Shown one piece after another: positions 32,984 through 44,125 of a DNA stretch of 64,000 bases. The position numbers and the translations under genes were made by a program. The notes beneath the pieces are model-generated. The model saw only the letters and a program-made list of their open reading frames with translations. It had not been told where the DNA came from and did no database searches. Location of the stretch: the NCBI RefSeq assembly GCF_036208045.1, contig NZ_CP121472.1, positions 744,001 to 808,000 of the forward strand, given 5' to 3'. The stretch's first letter is position 1. The number at the start of each line of letters is the position of its first letter. The stretch is from Thiorhodovibrio winogradskyi (GTDB lineage: Bacteria > Pseudomonadota > Gammaproteobacteria > Chromatiales > Chromatiaceae).

Positions 32984-33233
32984 TTTCGCCCGGAGCGCGG
33001 ATCAAGGTGCCTCGCCTTGATACCTCTGGTAAAGTAATGGGCCGTTTCGCCATCTCCGCGTTTTTCTGTCGGACATTTGGTGGCGGAAGTGTCAGGCGAT
33101 ATTGCGGGATAAAGCGCTTCAGGCGGGCAATGGGTAAGCATTCAAGCTCCCGTCCACTGCGAGCAGTCCACCTGATAACCTGCCGCCGAGCGCCCCTTAA
33201 CCCACGGCCTCCTGCGTTTAGAAAAAAAACACC

Positions 33234-35023
<1,790 letters not shown>

Positions 35024-35036
35024 GAGAGCAGGCAAC

Positions 35037-36653
35037 ATGGAACTGACCGTCTGGACTTACGAAGGCCCGCCGCACATTGGCGCCATGCGCATCGCCGCTT
35101 CCATGGACGCGGTGCATCTGGTGCTGCACGCGCCCCTGGGCGACAGCTACGCCGATCTGCTTTTCACCATGATCGCGCGCTCGGCGGCGCGCCCGCCGGT
35201 CAGCTACACCAGCTTTCAGGCGCGTGATCTCGGTGGCGATACCGCGCAACTGGTCAAAACACGTCTGGCCGAGACGGTCGCGCGCTTCAAGCCCCAAGCG
35301 CTGCTGGTGGGCGAGGCCTGCACGGCGGAACTCCTGCAGGATCAGCCCGGCGCCCTAGCGCTCGGCATGGGGTTCGACATTCCCGTCATCCCGCTGGAGT
35401 TGCCGGCCTTCACGCGCAAGGAGTCCTGGGGCGCGAGCGAGACCTTTCATCAGCTGGTGCGCGCGCTCCTGTCTGGTCGCCCGATGCCCGAGGGCGCTGG
35501 CGACCCCGCTGGTCGCGCCCAGGCAGAGGGGCGCCGGCCGCGCGCCAATCTGCTCGGACCCAGCGCGCTCGGCTTCCGCTGTCGCGACGATGTGGCCGAG
35601 GTGACCAAGCTGCTCGATAGCCTTGGCGTCGATGTGCATCTGGTCGCGCCGGCCGGGGCGACGCCGGCCGATCTGACAGGTATGCTCGCGGCCGATTTCA
35701 ATATTTGCCTCTATCCGGAGATCGCGCACAGCACCTGCGTCTGGCTGGAGCGCATGTTCAAGCAGCCCTGGGTGCGCACCGTTCCCATCGGGGTTGGCGC
35801 CACCCGCGACTTTCTGTTGGAAGTGGCGCGACTCACTGGCCTCGATCCCGAGCCCGCGCTGGCGCGTGCCCGTACCCGCTTGCCCTGGTTCTCGCGCTCG
35901 GTGGACTCCACCTATTTGACCGGCAAGCGGGTGTTTATCTTCGGTGACGCCACCCATGTGATGGCCGCCGTGCGCGTCGCGCGCGAGGAACTCGGCTTCG
36001 ATGTGGTTGGGTTTGGCAGCTACAGCCGCGAATTTGCCCGCGAACTGCGCGCGCTGGGCGAGGACATCGGTGTCGAGGCGCTGATCACCGATGACTATCT
36101 GGCGGTCGAGGCACGGGTGGCCGAGCTGCACCCCGAGCTGGTGCTGGGCACCCAGATGGAGCGCCACATCGCCAAGCGCATCGGCATTCCCTGCGCGGTG
36201 ATTTCCTCACCCGTGCATGTGCAGGACTTTCCCGCCCGCTATGCGCCCCAGATGGGTTTTGAAGGCGCCAATGTCATTTTCGATACCTGGGTGCATCCGC
36301 TGATGATGGGGCTCGAAGAGCACCTGATCACCATGTTTCGCGAGGATAGCGAGTTCGATGATGGCGAGGTGCCGGAGCGCCCGTCTCAACCAGCGCAAGC
36401 CACGGCGCCAGTGCTGGCTGACGCCGGAGAACCCAACCCCAGGCCAGCGGAAGCCGGTGCGCCGGCCCCCGGCGAATCCGCCGATGCAACCGAGGTCCGC
36501 TGGGAGTCCGATGCCGAGAAGGAGTTGCGCAAGATTCCTTTTTTCGTGCGCGGCAAGGCCAGGCGCAACACCGAGAACTTTGCCCGCGAGCGCGGCCTGA
36601 GTCTGATCAGCGTCGATACCCTGTACGACGCGAAAGCCCATTTCGGCCGCTGA
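35037..36653 (+). CDS. bchB: Dark-operative protochlorophyllide reductase subunit BchB
   Basis: 538-aa partner of BchN. Asp36 in [11 protein letters not shown] is the known non-cysteine ligand of the [4Fe-4S] cluster. The core is followed by an Ala/Pro-rich linker (about 445-480) and the conserved C-terminal module ([24 protein letters not shown]) found in BchB/ChlB. AGGAG lies about 10 bp before the ATG. The usual followers bchH, bchL and bchM are absent: lhaA begins 45 bp later. Confidence 0.96.
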   Translation: MELTVWTYEGPPHIGAMRIAASMDAVHLVLHAPLGDSYADLLFTMIARSAARPPVSYTSFQARDLGGDTAQLVKTRLAETVARFKPQALLVGEACTAELLQDQPGALALGMGFDIPVIPLELPAFTRKESWGASETFHQLVRALLSGRPMPEGAGDPAGRAQAEGRRPRANLLGPSALGFRCRDDVAEVTKLLDSLGVDVHLVAPAGATPADLTGMLAADFNICLYPEIAHSTCVWLERMFKQPWVRTVPIGVGATRDFLLEVARLTGLDPEPALARARTRLPWFSRSVDSTYLTGKRVFIFGDATHVMAAVRVAREELGFDVVGFGSYSREFARELRALGEDIGVEALITDDYLAVEARVAELHPELVLGTQMERHIAKRIGIPCAVISSPVHVQDFPARYAPQMGFEGANVIFDTWVHPLMMGLEEHLITMFREDSEFDDGEVPERPSQPAQATAPVLADAGEPNPRPAEAGAPAPGESADATEVRWESDAEKELRKIPFFVRGKARRNTENFARERGLSLISVDTLYDAKAHFGR

Positions 36654-36698
36654 CCTCACCAACCACTGACGACCAATCATTGACCACCGATTACCCCC

Positions 36699-38138
36699 AT
36701 GGCCACAAACAAACCCACGCTTGACGATTTCAAACAGGTCGGCATGCAGTTGTTGCTGCGGTTCCTGCCTTTCGCGGACGCGGCCACCGACGATCTGCCC
36801 CTGCCACGACTGCTGCGGCTGTCGCTGTTCCAGATCTCGGTGGGTGCCGCCATCGTGCTGCTCAATGGCACCCTGAACCGTGTGATGGTGGTGGAGCTTG
36901 GCATGCCGGTGTGGCTGGTGTCCCTGATGGTCGCCCTGCCGCTGGTATTCGCCCCCCTGCGCGCGCTCATCGGACACAGGTCTGACTATCACCACTCCGC
37001 CTTCGGGTTGCGCCGGGTACCCTACATCTGGTGGGGCACCCTGTTGCAATTCGGCGGCTTTACCTTCATGCCCTTCGCGCTGCTGCTGATGTCCGCCGAG
37101 GGCAACCAGATGGCGGTGGTGGGTTATATCGCCGCGGCCATCGCTTTCCTGATGGTGGGCGCCGGGCTGCATACCACTCAGACCGCCGGTCTGGCCCTGG
37201 CCACCGACCTGGCACCCAAGGAGGCCCGGCCGCGTGTGGTGGCGCTGCTTTATGTCACCCTGCTGCTTGGCATGCTGGTCAGCGCGGTGCTCTACGGGCT
37301 GTTTTTGCGCGATTTCACCCAGGTGAAGCTGATTCAGGTGATTCAGGCCACCGCCGCCGCGACCATTGTGCTCAATATCGTCGCGCTCTGGCGTCAGGAG
37401 GCGGTTGATCGCAAGCGCGCCGCCAACCCGGTGCGCGCGCCCAAGTTCTCCGCCACCTGGAAAGCCTTCGTCGAGGATCGCTATGCCGCGCGCCTGCTGA
37501 TTGCCGTCGGACTCGGCACGGCCGCCTTCAGCATGCAGGACATTCTGCTTGAGCCCTATGGCGGCGAGGTGTTGGGCCTGAGTGTGTCTCAGACCACCCT
37601 GCTGACCGCCATCTGGGCCGGTGGCACCCTGATTGCCTTCTCACTGGCCGGCTGGTTGCTGACCAAGGGCGGCAACCCCAACCGCATGGCCGCCATTGGC
37701 GCGGCCTTGGGACTCTTTGCCTTCGCCGCCGTGATCGCTGCTGGCGTGCTGAGCCTGCCCTGGCTGTTCCGCGGCGGCGCCGGTCTAATCGGTTTTGGCG
37801 GGGGTCTGTTCGCGGTGGGGACCCTCACCGCCGCCATGGGGCTCGCGCAAGGTGGCCACACCGGTCTGGCACTCGGCGCCTGGGGCGCGGTGCAGGCCAC
37901 GGCCCAGGGCGGTGCTATTTTCCTTGGCGGCGCCATTCGCGATCTCGTCAGTCTGATGGTCGACAAAGGTTGGATTGGCAGCGAGATGTCCGGTCCGGCC
38001 TTCAGCTATGGCGTGGTCTATTACCTGGAGATCATTCTGCTGCTCGCCACCCTGGTGGTGGTCTTCCCGCTGATGCGGAAAAAGAACCAGCCGGATCTGG
38101 ACGCACCCAAGAAGTTCGGCATTTCCGAGATGCTCTAG
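36699..38138 (+). CDS. lhaA: Light-harvesting complex assembly protein LhaA/PucC (BCD family)
   Basis: 479-aa MFS-like protein with about twelve membrane segments, from the bacteriochlorophyll delivery (BCD) family needed for assembly of LH1 or LH2. The N-terminal amphipathic segment (VGMQLLLRFLPFADAATDDLPLPRLLRLSLFQIS) and GLRRVPYIWWGT are typical. Position after bchB supports LhaA (LH1-type), but PucC activity towards the puc genes at the right end of the window is possible. Confidence 0.92.
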   Translation: MATNKPTLDDFKQVGMQLLLRFLPFADAATDDLPLPRLLRLSLFQISVGAAIVLLNGTLNRVMVVELGMPVWLVSLMVALPLVFAPLRALIGHRSDYHHSAFGLRRVPYIWWGTLLQFGGFTFMPFALLLMSAEGNQMAVVGYIAAAIAFLMVGAGLHTTQTAGLALATDLAPKEARPRVVALLYVTLLLGMLVSAVLYGLFLRDFTQVKLIQVIQATAAATIVLNIVALWRQEAVDRKRAANPVRAPKFSATWKAFVEDRYAARLLIAVGLGTAAFSMQDILLEPYGGEVLGLSVSQTTLLTAIWAGGTLIAFSLAGWLLTKGGNPNRMAAIGAALGLFAFAAVIAAGVLSLPWLFRGGAGLIGFGGGLFAVGTLTAAMGLAQGGHTGLALGAWGAVQATAQGGAIFLGGAIRDLVSLMVDKGWIGSEMSGPAFSYGVVYYLEIILLLATLVVVFPLMRKKNQPDLDAPKKFGISEML

Positions 38139-38182
38139 GCGGACTCTTTGTCAAGGGCGGCGATCAAGACATCAGCCTTGAT

Positions 38183-39571
38183 GTGAAAGCCCCGGGCGTT
38201 CTGGTGGTTGGTGGCGGCATCGCCGGACTCTGCGCGGCCATCAGTGCTCGGCGCGCTGGTGCGCGGGTGCTCTTGGTCGAGAGCGCGCCGCGCTGGCGGC
38301 GTGGCGGTAACAGTCGGCACGCACGCAATTTTCGCTTTTGCCATGATCGCCCGAGTGCGCTGGTGGCCGGGAGTTATCCGGCCGACGTCTTCGCCGATGA
38401 TCTTGCGCGCGCGACCGCTGGTGGCGCGGATGCGGCCCTCTCGCGCTTGTTGATCGAGCGTTCGCGCGCGGCCCCGCAATGGTTGCGCGATGCCGGTGTG
38501 GCGCTGCAAGCGCTCGGCAGGGGACGCTTGCCGGTTTCATCCAAGACGGCCTTCCTGCTCGGTGGCGGCCAGGCGATGGTGAATGCGCTCTATGCTTGTG
38601 CCGAAGGGCTGGGGGTGGAGATTCGCTACGGGTGCGCGGCGGGTCAAGCGCGCTTGAGCGGCAACCGGCTGGTGGGCATTGATCTGCGTTCGGCCTGTCA
38701 AGCCACTCATCCGGGTCAGCAACTGGCTGAGACGGTGGCGCCCGATGCCGTGGTGCTCGCCTGCGGCGGTGCCCAGGGGAATGCGCACTGGCTGCGCCAG
38801 CATTGCGGCGAGCGGGTGGAAGGCTTCATCAATCGCGGGACGCCCGATGCGCGCGGAGATATCCTCATCGAACTGCTGGCGGCCGGCGCCCAAGCGGTGG
38901 GTGATCCGGGGCGGCTTTACCTGGTCGCGGTGGACGCGCGCTCGCCGGCGGAGGATGGCGGCATTGTCACCCGCATTCGCGGGATGCCACTGGGATTGGT
39001 GGTGGATCGCGAGGGCCGGCGCCGGCATGACGAGGGCGCCGATCAGGGCTCGACCCGCTATGCCCTCTGGGGCCAGCGGCTGGCGGACTATCCTGGTCAG
39101 ATCGGCTATTTGCTGCTGGATGCCAAGGGGCTGAATGCCGCCCCCGCGGCGCTCTATCCGCCGCTGATCGCCCCGGACGTGCAAGGGCTGGCGCGGCAAA
39201 CCGGGATTAATGCCGACGCGCTCGAATCCACCTGGCTGGCCTACAATGCGGCCATGCGTGCTTGCCCCTCCCTCCATTCGCCGCCGCTCGACCCGCCCCG
39301 GACAGGGCCAGCGGCCGTGCTTGAGACGCCCCCCTTTGCCGCTTATCCAATGCGCCCTGGACTGACCTTTAGCTACCATGGCCTGGCGGTCGATGCCCGA
39401 GCGCGGGTGCGGCTGGCCAGCGGTGAGCCCATCGGCAATCTGTTCGCGGCCGGCACCCTGATGGCGCCCAATCTCTGTCCTCAAGGCTATCTGTCCGGGC
39501 TGATGCTGACCATCGGTCTGGTGTTTGGCTGCCTCGCCGGCGAGGAGGCCGCGCATGTTGCCCGTGCCTGA
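38183..39571 (+). CDS. cobZ: FAD flavoprotein, TcuA-like; proposed CobZ flavoprotein subunit
   Basis: About 462 aa from GTG 38183 (MKAPGVLVVGGGIAGL); the longer frame overlaps lhaA and lacks family likeness. FAD-binding GGGIAG at about 10-15, RRGGNSRHARNFRF at about 40, and a C-terminal FAD end (GNLFAAGTLMAPNLCPQGYLSGLML). The family is fumarate-reductase/TcuA-like (tricarballylate dehydrogenase). CobZ of Rhodobacter capsulatus joins such a flavoprotein to a TcuB-like Fe-S/heme membrane part and makes precorrin-3B in place of CobG. Here the two parts are separate, overlapping genes followed by cobK, and no tricarballylate transporter is near. CobZ is therefore my preferred call; TcuA remains possible. 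Confidence 0.65.
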   Translation: MKAPGVLVVGGGIAGLCAAISARRAGARVLLVESAPRWRRGGNSRHARNFRFCHDRPSALVAGSYPADVFADDLARATAGGADAALSRLLIERSRAAPQWLRDAGVALQALGRGRLPVSSKTAFLLGGGQAMVNALYACAEGLGVEIRYGCAAGQARLSGNRLVGIDLRSACQATHPGQQLAETVAPDAVVLACGGAQGNAHWLRQHCGERVEGFINRGTPDARGDILIELLAAGAQAVGDPGRLYLVAVDARSPAEDGGIVTRIRGMPLGLVVDREGRRRHDEGADQGSTRYALWGQRLADYPGQIGYLLLDAKGLNAAPAALYPPLIAPDVQGLARQTGINADALESTWLAYNAAMRACPSLHSPPLDPPRTGPAAVLETPPFAAYPMRPGLTFSYHGLAVDARARVRLASGEPIGNLFAAGTLMAPNLCPQGYLSGLMLTIGLVFGCLAGEEAAHVARA

Positions 39572-40736
39572 CCCGCTTCCGACCGACCCAAGGGCAGTGA
39601 CCGAGGAGGCCCGGCGGATGCTCGCGATCTGCAATATCTGCGGCTATTGCAACGGCTTCTGCCCGGTGTTCGACGCCGCGCGCGAGCGCCCAGCCTTGCG
39701 CGCGGGCGACCTGGCCTATCTGGCCCATCTCTGCCATGCCTGCCGCAATTGCCTGGATGCTTGCCAGTACGCGCCGCCGCACGCATTTGGCGTGAATGTG
39801 CCGCGCACCCTGGAGCGGCTGCGTTGGCGGAATTATGCCGACTTCGCCTGGCCCAGGGCACTGGCTGCCCTGTTCCGCGCCCGTGTCGGTGCGCGGCGGC
39901 CCGGGGTGGGTCCGACGCCTTTTTTGCTGCCCCTTCTGCCGCCAGCCCTGGCCATGCTGCTGCCGATGCTGCTAGGTCTCTGGTGGTTGCCCTGGTCGCG
40001 GCTTATGCAAGGGGCGCTGGCTCCAGGGGATTTTTATCGTATTCTGCCGTTTTCGGTCATGGTCGGGCTGGGCCTGCTGACGCTCGGCTGGGCACTCCTG
40101 TCCATGGGCATCAGCCTGATCAACTTCTGGCGCGCAATCAGCCTCGGGCGTCCGCCGGCGCGCTTGACTTGGTCCGGTCTGCGCGCGGCTCTATGGGACA
40201 TCGCCAGCCTGCGGCATCTTGACGGCGGCGGTCCGGGTTGCACCGACTCCCATACTCCGCTGGCGCCCATGCGCCGCTGGCTGCACCAACTGCTGGTGCT
40301 CGGCTTCCTCTTGTGTCTGGCCGCCACTCTGGTGGCCGCCGTCTGGCACCATGGTTTGGGGCGGGCCGCGCCCTATGCGGCAGCGAGTCTGCCGGTGGTG
40401 CTTGGCCTGCTCGGCGGGCTGCTGATGCTGCCGGCCGGACTGGGCCTTTGGTGGCTCAGGCGTCGGACCAACCCGCTGACATTGGCGCCGGAAATGCAAG
40501 GGGGCGAGACCTCGGCGACCCTGTGGCTGCTGGCCGTGGTGCTGAGCGGTCTGGCGCTCTTGGCTGGACGCGCCACCCCCGCCATGGGGCTCCTGTTACT
40601 GGCTCATCTGGGCGCGGTTTATGGGTTTTTTCTGCTGTTGCCGGCGAGCAAATTCGTCCATGCCGGTTATCGGCTGCTGGCTGTGTCGCGGTTGCGACTG
40701 GAGCCAAAGGCCTTGGCCAGGACTGACCCGACCTAA
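39555..40736 (+). CDS. Fe-S/heme membrane protein, TcuB-like; proposed CobZ electron-transfer subunit
   Basis: 393 aa. ATG 39555 has GAGGAG seven bp upstream, and the gene overlaps the flavoprotein gene by 17 bp. Two cysteine clusters lie near the N-terminus: CNICGYCNGFCPVF and CHACRNCLDACQYAP, each CxxCxxCxxxC, fitting two [4Fe-4S] centres. About six membrane segments follow with histidines that could ligate heme b, as in TcuB/CitB and the C-terminal half of CobZ. It would pass electrons to or from the preceding flavoprotein. The call as a CobZ half rests on the pairing and on cobK downstream. Confidence 0.7.
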   Translation: MLPVPDPLPTDPRAVTEEARRMLAICNICGYCNGFCPVFDAARERPALRAGDLAYLAHLCHACRNCLDACQYAPPHAFGVNVPRTLERLRWRNYADFAWPRALAALFRARVGARRPGVGPTPFLLPLLPPALAMLLPMLLGLWWLPWSRLMQGALAPGDFYRILPFSVMVGLGLLTLGWALLSMGISLINFWRAISLGRPPARLTWSGLRAALWDIASLRHLDGGGPGCTDSHTPLAPMRRWLHQLLVLGFLLCLAATLVAAVWHHGLGRAAPYAAASLPVVLGLLGGLLMLPAGLGLWWLRRRTNPLTLAPEMQGGETSATLWLLAVVLSGLALLAGRATPAMGLLLLAHLGAVYGFFLLLPASKFVHAGYRLLAVSRLRLEPKALARTDPT

Positions 40737-40737
40737 C

Positions 40738-40770
40738 CTGATCTGATCTGATCTGATCTGATCTGATCTG
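40738..40770. repeat. Pentanucleotide microsatellite (CTGAT)n
   Basis: CTG followed by six perfect ATCTG units fills the gap after the TcuB-like stop codon. It lies outside the coding frame. Variation in copy number would only change spacing to cobK. Confidence 0.9.
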
Positions 40771-40778
40771 ACATGACC

Positions 40779-40795
40779 TGCCCGAGCTTCGGGCA
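40779..40795. other. Short hairpin between the TcuB-like gene and cobK
   Basis: TGCCCGA (40779-40785), loop GCT, TCGGGCA (40789-40795). A 7-bp stem with no T-run; possibly a weak attenuator or processing site in a shared transcript. Confidence 0.45.
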
Positions 40796-40861
40796 CAGGC
40801 TTTCCCGGCGATGACTGACCATGATTCGCTTCAGAACAGGTTTTTTGGAGAGCTATCTGGT

Positions 40862-41611
40862 ATGAAAACCAAGAAGGTGTTGATTCTCGGTGGTGTCACC
40901 GAAGGTTACATCCTCGCCGAGGCGCTGGCCGATCAGGAGGGCTTTCATCCGATCAGCTCACTGGCTGGGCGCACCCAGCATCCGCGCCCGCCGGTGGGAG
41001 AAACCCGCATCGGCGGTTTTGGTGGTGTGGAGGGCCTGCGCGCCTTTCTGCTCGAAGGTGCCATCGATGCCGTGGTGGATGCCACCCATCCTTTCGCCGA
41101 CACCATGGGCCAGCACGCGGCCCTGGCCTGTGATCAGGCGCAAGTGCCGCTGCTGCGTCTGGAGCGACCCGCCTGGGAGGCCAAGCCCGGTGATCGTTGG
41201 TATCCGGTGGCGGATTGGGAGCAGGCGGTGGCGCTATTACAAACCCAGGGCGCGCGCCGGGTGTTGCTGGCACTGGGCGCGCGCGAGCTGGCACCCTTCA
41301 GCGCGTTGGATGATATTTGGTTTCTAGCGCGCACGGTGACCCGCCCCGATCCCATGCCGCCCTTCGCCGCGGCCGAGTTGCTGGTTGCGCGCGGTCCTTT
41401 TTCCCTGGAACAGGAGCTTGACCTGCTGCGCGGGCATGCAATAGACACCATCGTCTGCCGCAACAGCGGCGGCGAGGGCGCCGCCGCCAAGCTGACGGCG
41501 GCGCGCGAGCTGGGAATCGCGGTCATCATGCGCGAGCGGCCGCCGCGCCCGAAGGTCCCCGTGGTGGCGAGCGTAGAGTCCGTGCTTGATTGGCTCGCGC
41601 GTGACGCCTGA
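40862..41611 (+). CDS. cobK: Precorrin-6A reductase CobK
   Basis: 249-aa NADPH-dependent reductase converting precorrin-6A to dihydroprecorrin-6. The start at 40862 (MKTKKVLILGGVTEGY) fits the family N-terminus, and GGAG precedes it; ATG 40811 would add 17 residues. VVDATHPFADTMGQHA is the CobK/CbiJ signature, with RLERPAW and NSGGEGAAAKLTAARELGI later. Same strand as the flavoprotein pair, convergent with the cobI-cobJ gene (34 bp apart). Confidence 0.93.
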   Translation: MKTKKVLILGGVTEGYILAEALADQEGFHPISSLAGRTQHPRPPVGETRIGGFGGVEGLRAFLLEGAIDAVVDATHPFADTMGQHAALACDQAQVPLLRLERPAWEAKPGDRWYPVADWEQAVALLQTQGARRVLLALGARELAPFSALDDIWFLARTVTRPDPMPPFAAAELLVARGPFSLEQELDLLRGHAIDTIVCRNSGGEGAAAKLTAARELGIAVIMRERPPRPKVPVVASVESVLDWLARDA

Positions 41612-41645
41612 TTCAGCGCATCCATTCACCGAGACACCCCGGGAT

Positions 41646-43439
41646 TCACTCCCCGCTCCAGCGCGGTGTATAGAACCACTTGCCACCTGAGGCGCGAGCG
41701 ATGACGCAGCTGCGTGAGGAACCAATGATCAGCACGGTGCGCATATCAACGGCGTCCGGGTCGAGCATGGCCAGGGTCAGCACCTGGGTGCGCTCGGCGG
41801 CGCGGCCGACGTCATGGCCGAGGGCGACTGGGGTGGTCGGAGATTTCAGCGCGCGCAGGATCTCCAGTGCTTGTCCCAGGCTGTCAGGACGCGCGCGTGA
41901 GCGCGGGTTGTACAGGGCGATGACCAGGTCCGCCTCGGCGGCCAGGCGCAGGCGCCGTTCAATCAAGCTCCAGGGTTTGAGATTGTCGGACAGCGACAGC
42001 ACGCAGAAATCATGGCCCAGGGGCGCGCCGACCCGCGCGGCCAGGGCCTGAGCCGCTGAGATGCCGGGCAGAATCTTGAGCGCGACCTTTTGCCAGGCCG
42101 GGTTCCAGGGTGAGTCTGTCGCTGGCTCTGGCTCTGGCTCTGGCTCGCACTCGGACTGCGGACCGCGGTCGAGCACTTCAAGCACCGCGCTGGCCATGGC
42201 AAAAATACCCGGGTCGCCGGAAGACAGCAGCACCACCCGACGGCCGCTGGCGGCGAGATCAAGCGCGGCGCGGGCGCGGTCCAGTTCCTGGCGGTTGTCG
42301 GAGGGGCGCACGCGCTGATCGGGGCGGAAGGGCCCGGCCAGGCGCAGATAGGTCTCGTAGCCGAGAATGTCCTCGGCCTGGTCGATGGCCGCGCGTGCCT
42401 CGGGTGTCAGCCATTCTGGCGCGCCGGGCCCCAGACCCACCACCGCTAGGTGACCGCCGCGCGTGCCGGCATATTGAGGCGGGCCCGAGGGCTCTGGTGC
42501 AACGGGGTCCAGGGGGGCGCGGGAGTCGAAGGGCGGGTGCGTCGCGCGATACTCTGCTCCATCATCTTTCAGGTCAGCTTCCGTGATCGGAGGCTCGTCG
42601 ACAGAGTCTGGAAGCTGTTCCTCCGGGCTGGTCACCGGAACCAGTGCCGCGCCGGATGCGATGGCCGGCCAGGTCTCGCCCGGAATCAGAATCATGGCGA
42701 AATAGGGCACGCTCGCGGGCTCGATCCGCGGCAGCGCGCGGATGCGTTCCTCGCCCATGGTGGCGCGCTCGACATAGCGCGCCCGATCCAGCAGGCCAAG
42801 CTCGGTGATTACCCGGCGCACCTTGGCGAAATTGGTGCCGAGCTTCATCACCGCCGCCGCCTCGCAGCCGCTTAGGCGCTGGCGCAGCTCGGCTTCGGGC
42901 AAGGTGCCCGAGAGAACCAGCAGGCTTTGGTCGCGGTAGACCAGAGGCGTGCGCAGCGCGGAGGCGCTGGCCACGACCGAGCAGACGCCGGCGACGACCT
43001 CGGTTGGGAAGCGCCCGACCAGACGATCATGCAGGTACATGAAGGAGCCGTAGAAGAAGGGATCGCCCTCGCACAGCACCGCGACATCGATGCCAGCGGC
43101 CAACTGCTCGGCGAGCCGTTCAGCGCTCTGGTCGTAGAAGGCGCGCATGACGCCTTCGTAGTCGAAGGGGGGCGGTGGGATTTTGCCGGTGATGGGATAA
43201 ATCAGCGGAATCAGGCGTTGCTCCGGGCGCAGATACTCGCTCACGGTGGTCAGGGCATTGCCGCCTTTGTTCTCGGCGGCATAGTAGGCAACCAGGGGTG
43301 CCGCGCGCAGCAGGCGCAGGGCCTTGAGCGTCATCAGTTCGGGGTCGCCGGGACCGACGCCAAGACCGATCAGGCGGCCTGGTGCTGGCGCCGGCTGGAG
43401 ACGGGTCTTCTCCTCCCGCGGGTGATCAGGCACTGGCAT
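41646..43439 (-). CDS. cobIJ: CobI-CobJ fusion: precorrin-2 C20- and precorrin-3B C17-methyltransferase
   Basis: About 597 aa from ATG 43439 ([11 protein letters not shown]), which overlaps the cobH end by 14 bp; a longer frame to 43658 is unlikely. The N-terminal half is CobI/CbiL ([43 protein letters not shown]). After a Pro/acidic linker the C-terminal half is CobJ/CbiH ([47 protein letters not shown]). An (EP)4 repeat from a CTGGCT-type microsatellite interrupts the CobJ half near 42120-42150. The two halves act two steps apart, either side of the precorrin-3B synthase step assigned here to the CobZ-like pair. Confidence 0.93.
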   Translation of the reverse strand: MPVPDHPREEKTRLQPAPAPGRLIGLGVGPGDPELMTLKALRLLRAAPLVAYYAAENKGGNALTTVSEYLRPEQRLIPLIYPITGKIPPPPFDYEGVMRAFYDQSAERLAEQLAAGIDVAVLCEGDPFFYGSFMYLHDRLVGRFPTEVVAGVCSVVASASALRTPLVYRDQSLLVLSGTLPEAELRQRLSGCEAAAVMKLGTNFAKVRRVITELGLLDRARYVERATMGEERIRALPRIEPASVPYFAMILIPGETWPAIASGAALVPVTSPEEQLPDSVDEPPITEADLKDDGAEYRATHPPFDSRAPLDPVAPEPSGPPQYAGTRGGHLAVVGLGPGAPEWLTPEARAAIDQAEDILGYETYLRLAGPFRPDQRVRPSDNRQELDRARAALDLAASGRRVVLLSSGDPGIFAMASAVLEVLDRGPQSECEPEPEPEPATDSPWNPAWQKVALKILPGISAAQALAARVGAPLGHDFCVLSLSDNLKPWSLIERRLRLAAEADLVIALYNPRSRARPDSLGQALEILRALKSPTTPVALGHDVGRAAERTQVLTLAMLDPDAVDMRTVLIIGSSRSCVIARASGGKWFYTPRWSGE

Positions 43440-44058
43440 GAGGATCCTGACCCAAGGCATTGATGGCGGCGGCGGCCATGGCGCTGCCACCACGACGCCC
43501 GCGCACGGCGACAAAGGGCACCCCGCGACTGTTGGCGGCCAGTTCGGCCTTGGACTCGGCGGCGCCGACGAAGCCGACCGGAAAGCCCAGGATGAGCGCT
43601 GGACGTGGGCAGCCGGCGTCGAGCATTTCCAGCATCCGAAAGAGTGCGGTGGGGGCATTGCCGAAGGCGACCAGGGCGCCCTCCAGGTGCTCCTGCCACA
43701 GATCGAGCGCGGCGGCGGTGCGGGTATTGTTCAGTGTTCGCGCCAGCTCCGGCACGCGCGGATCATCCAGGGTGCAGTGGATGGCATTGTTCGCCGGCAG
43801 GCGCGCGCGGGTAATGCCATGGGCGACCATGCGGCTGTCGCACAGAATGGGCGCGCCAGCGGCCAGGGCCGCGCGCCCGGCGCTGCCAGCATCGGTGGAG
43901 AATTCCAAGTCGTCGATGATGTCCGGCATGCCGCAGGCATGGACAACACGCACGGCGAGGGTTTTGAGATCGGGCGGGATGCGGGACAGATCCGCCTCGG
44001 CGCGGATGATGGCGAAGGATTCGCGGTAGATGGCGTCGGGATCGCGTTGGTAGTGCAT
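43426..44058 (-). CDS. cobH: Precorrin-8X methylmutase CobH
   Basis: 210-aa enzyme moving the C11 methyl to C12, giving hydrogenobyrinate. The start at 44058 ([18 protein letters not shown]) matches family N-termini; the longer frame reaches into the intergenic region. The catalytic region [15 protein letters not shown] and C-terminal [16 protein letters not shown], with [24 protein letters not shown], are diagnostic. It precedes the cobI-cobJ fusion with overlap. Confidence 0.95.
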   Translation of the reverse strand: MHYQRDPDAIYRESFAIIRAEADLSRIPPDLKTLAVRVVHACGMPDIIDDLEFSTDAGSAGRAALAAGAPILCDSRMVAHGITRARLPANNAIHCTLDDPRVPELARTLNNTRTAAALDLWQEHLEGALVAFGNAPTALFRMLEMLDAGCPRPALILGFPVGFVGAAESKAELAANSRGVPFVAVRGRRGGSAMAAAAINALGQDPHASA

Positions 44059-44125
44059 CGAGTGGTTGGTTTTTAGTTGCTCGTTGTTTGTTAGCTTAGT
44101 TGGGTGTCGGAGCCAAGACGAACAA

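Larger units (their letters stand above)
32572..33233. other. Non-coding gap between ppsR and bchF
   Basis: About 660 bp without a supported gene, where aerR (ppa) sits in many purple bacteria. It holds two perfect copies of TCCGAATGATC in tandem (32682-32703), two overlapping near-consensus PpsR-like sites (32927-32960), a sigma70-like promoter (32955-32983) and a 7-bp inverted repeat ATCAAGG/CCTTGAT (33001-33021). Frames across it look like chance. Confidence 0.7.

Noticed and set aside
37970-38182. N-terminal extension of the TcuA-like flavoprotein frame
   Set aside because: It lies mostly inside lhaA and lacks the family N-terminus; the FAD motif begins right after GTG 38183.
42118-42150. 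CTGGCT-type microsatellite as a mobile or regulatory repeat
   Set aside because: It lies in frame inside the CobJ half and simply encodes an (EP) linker-like stretch.
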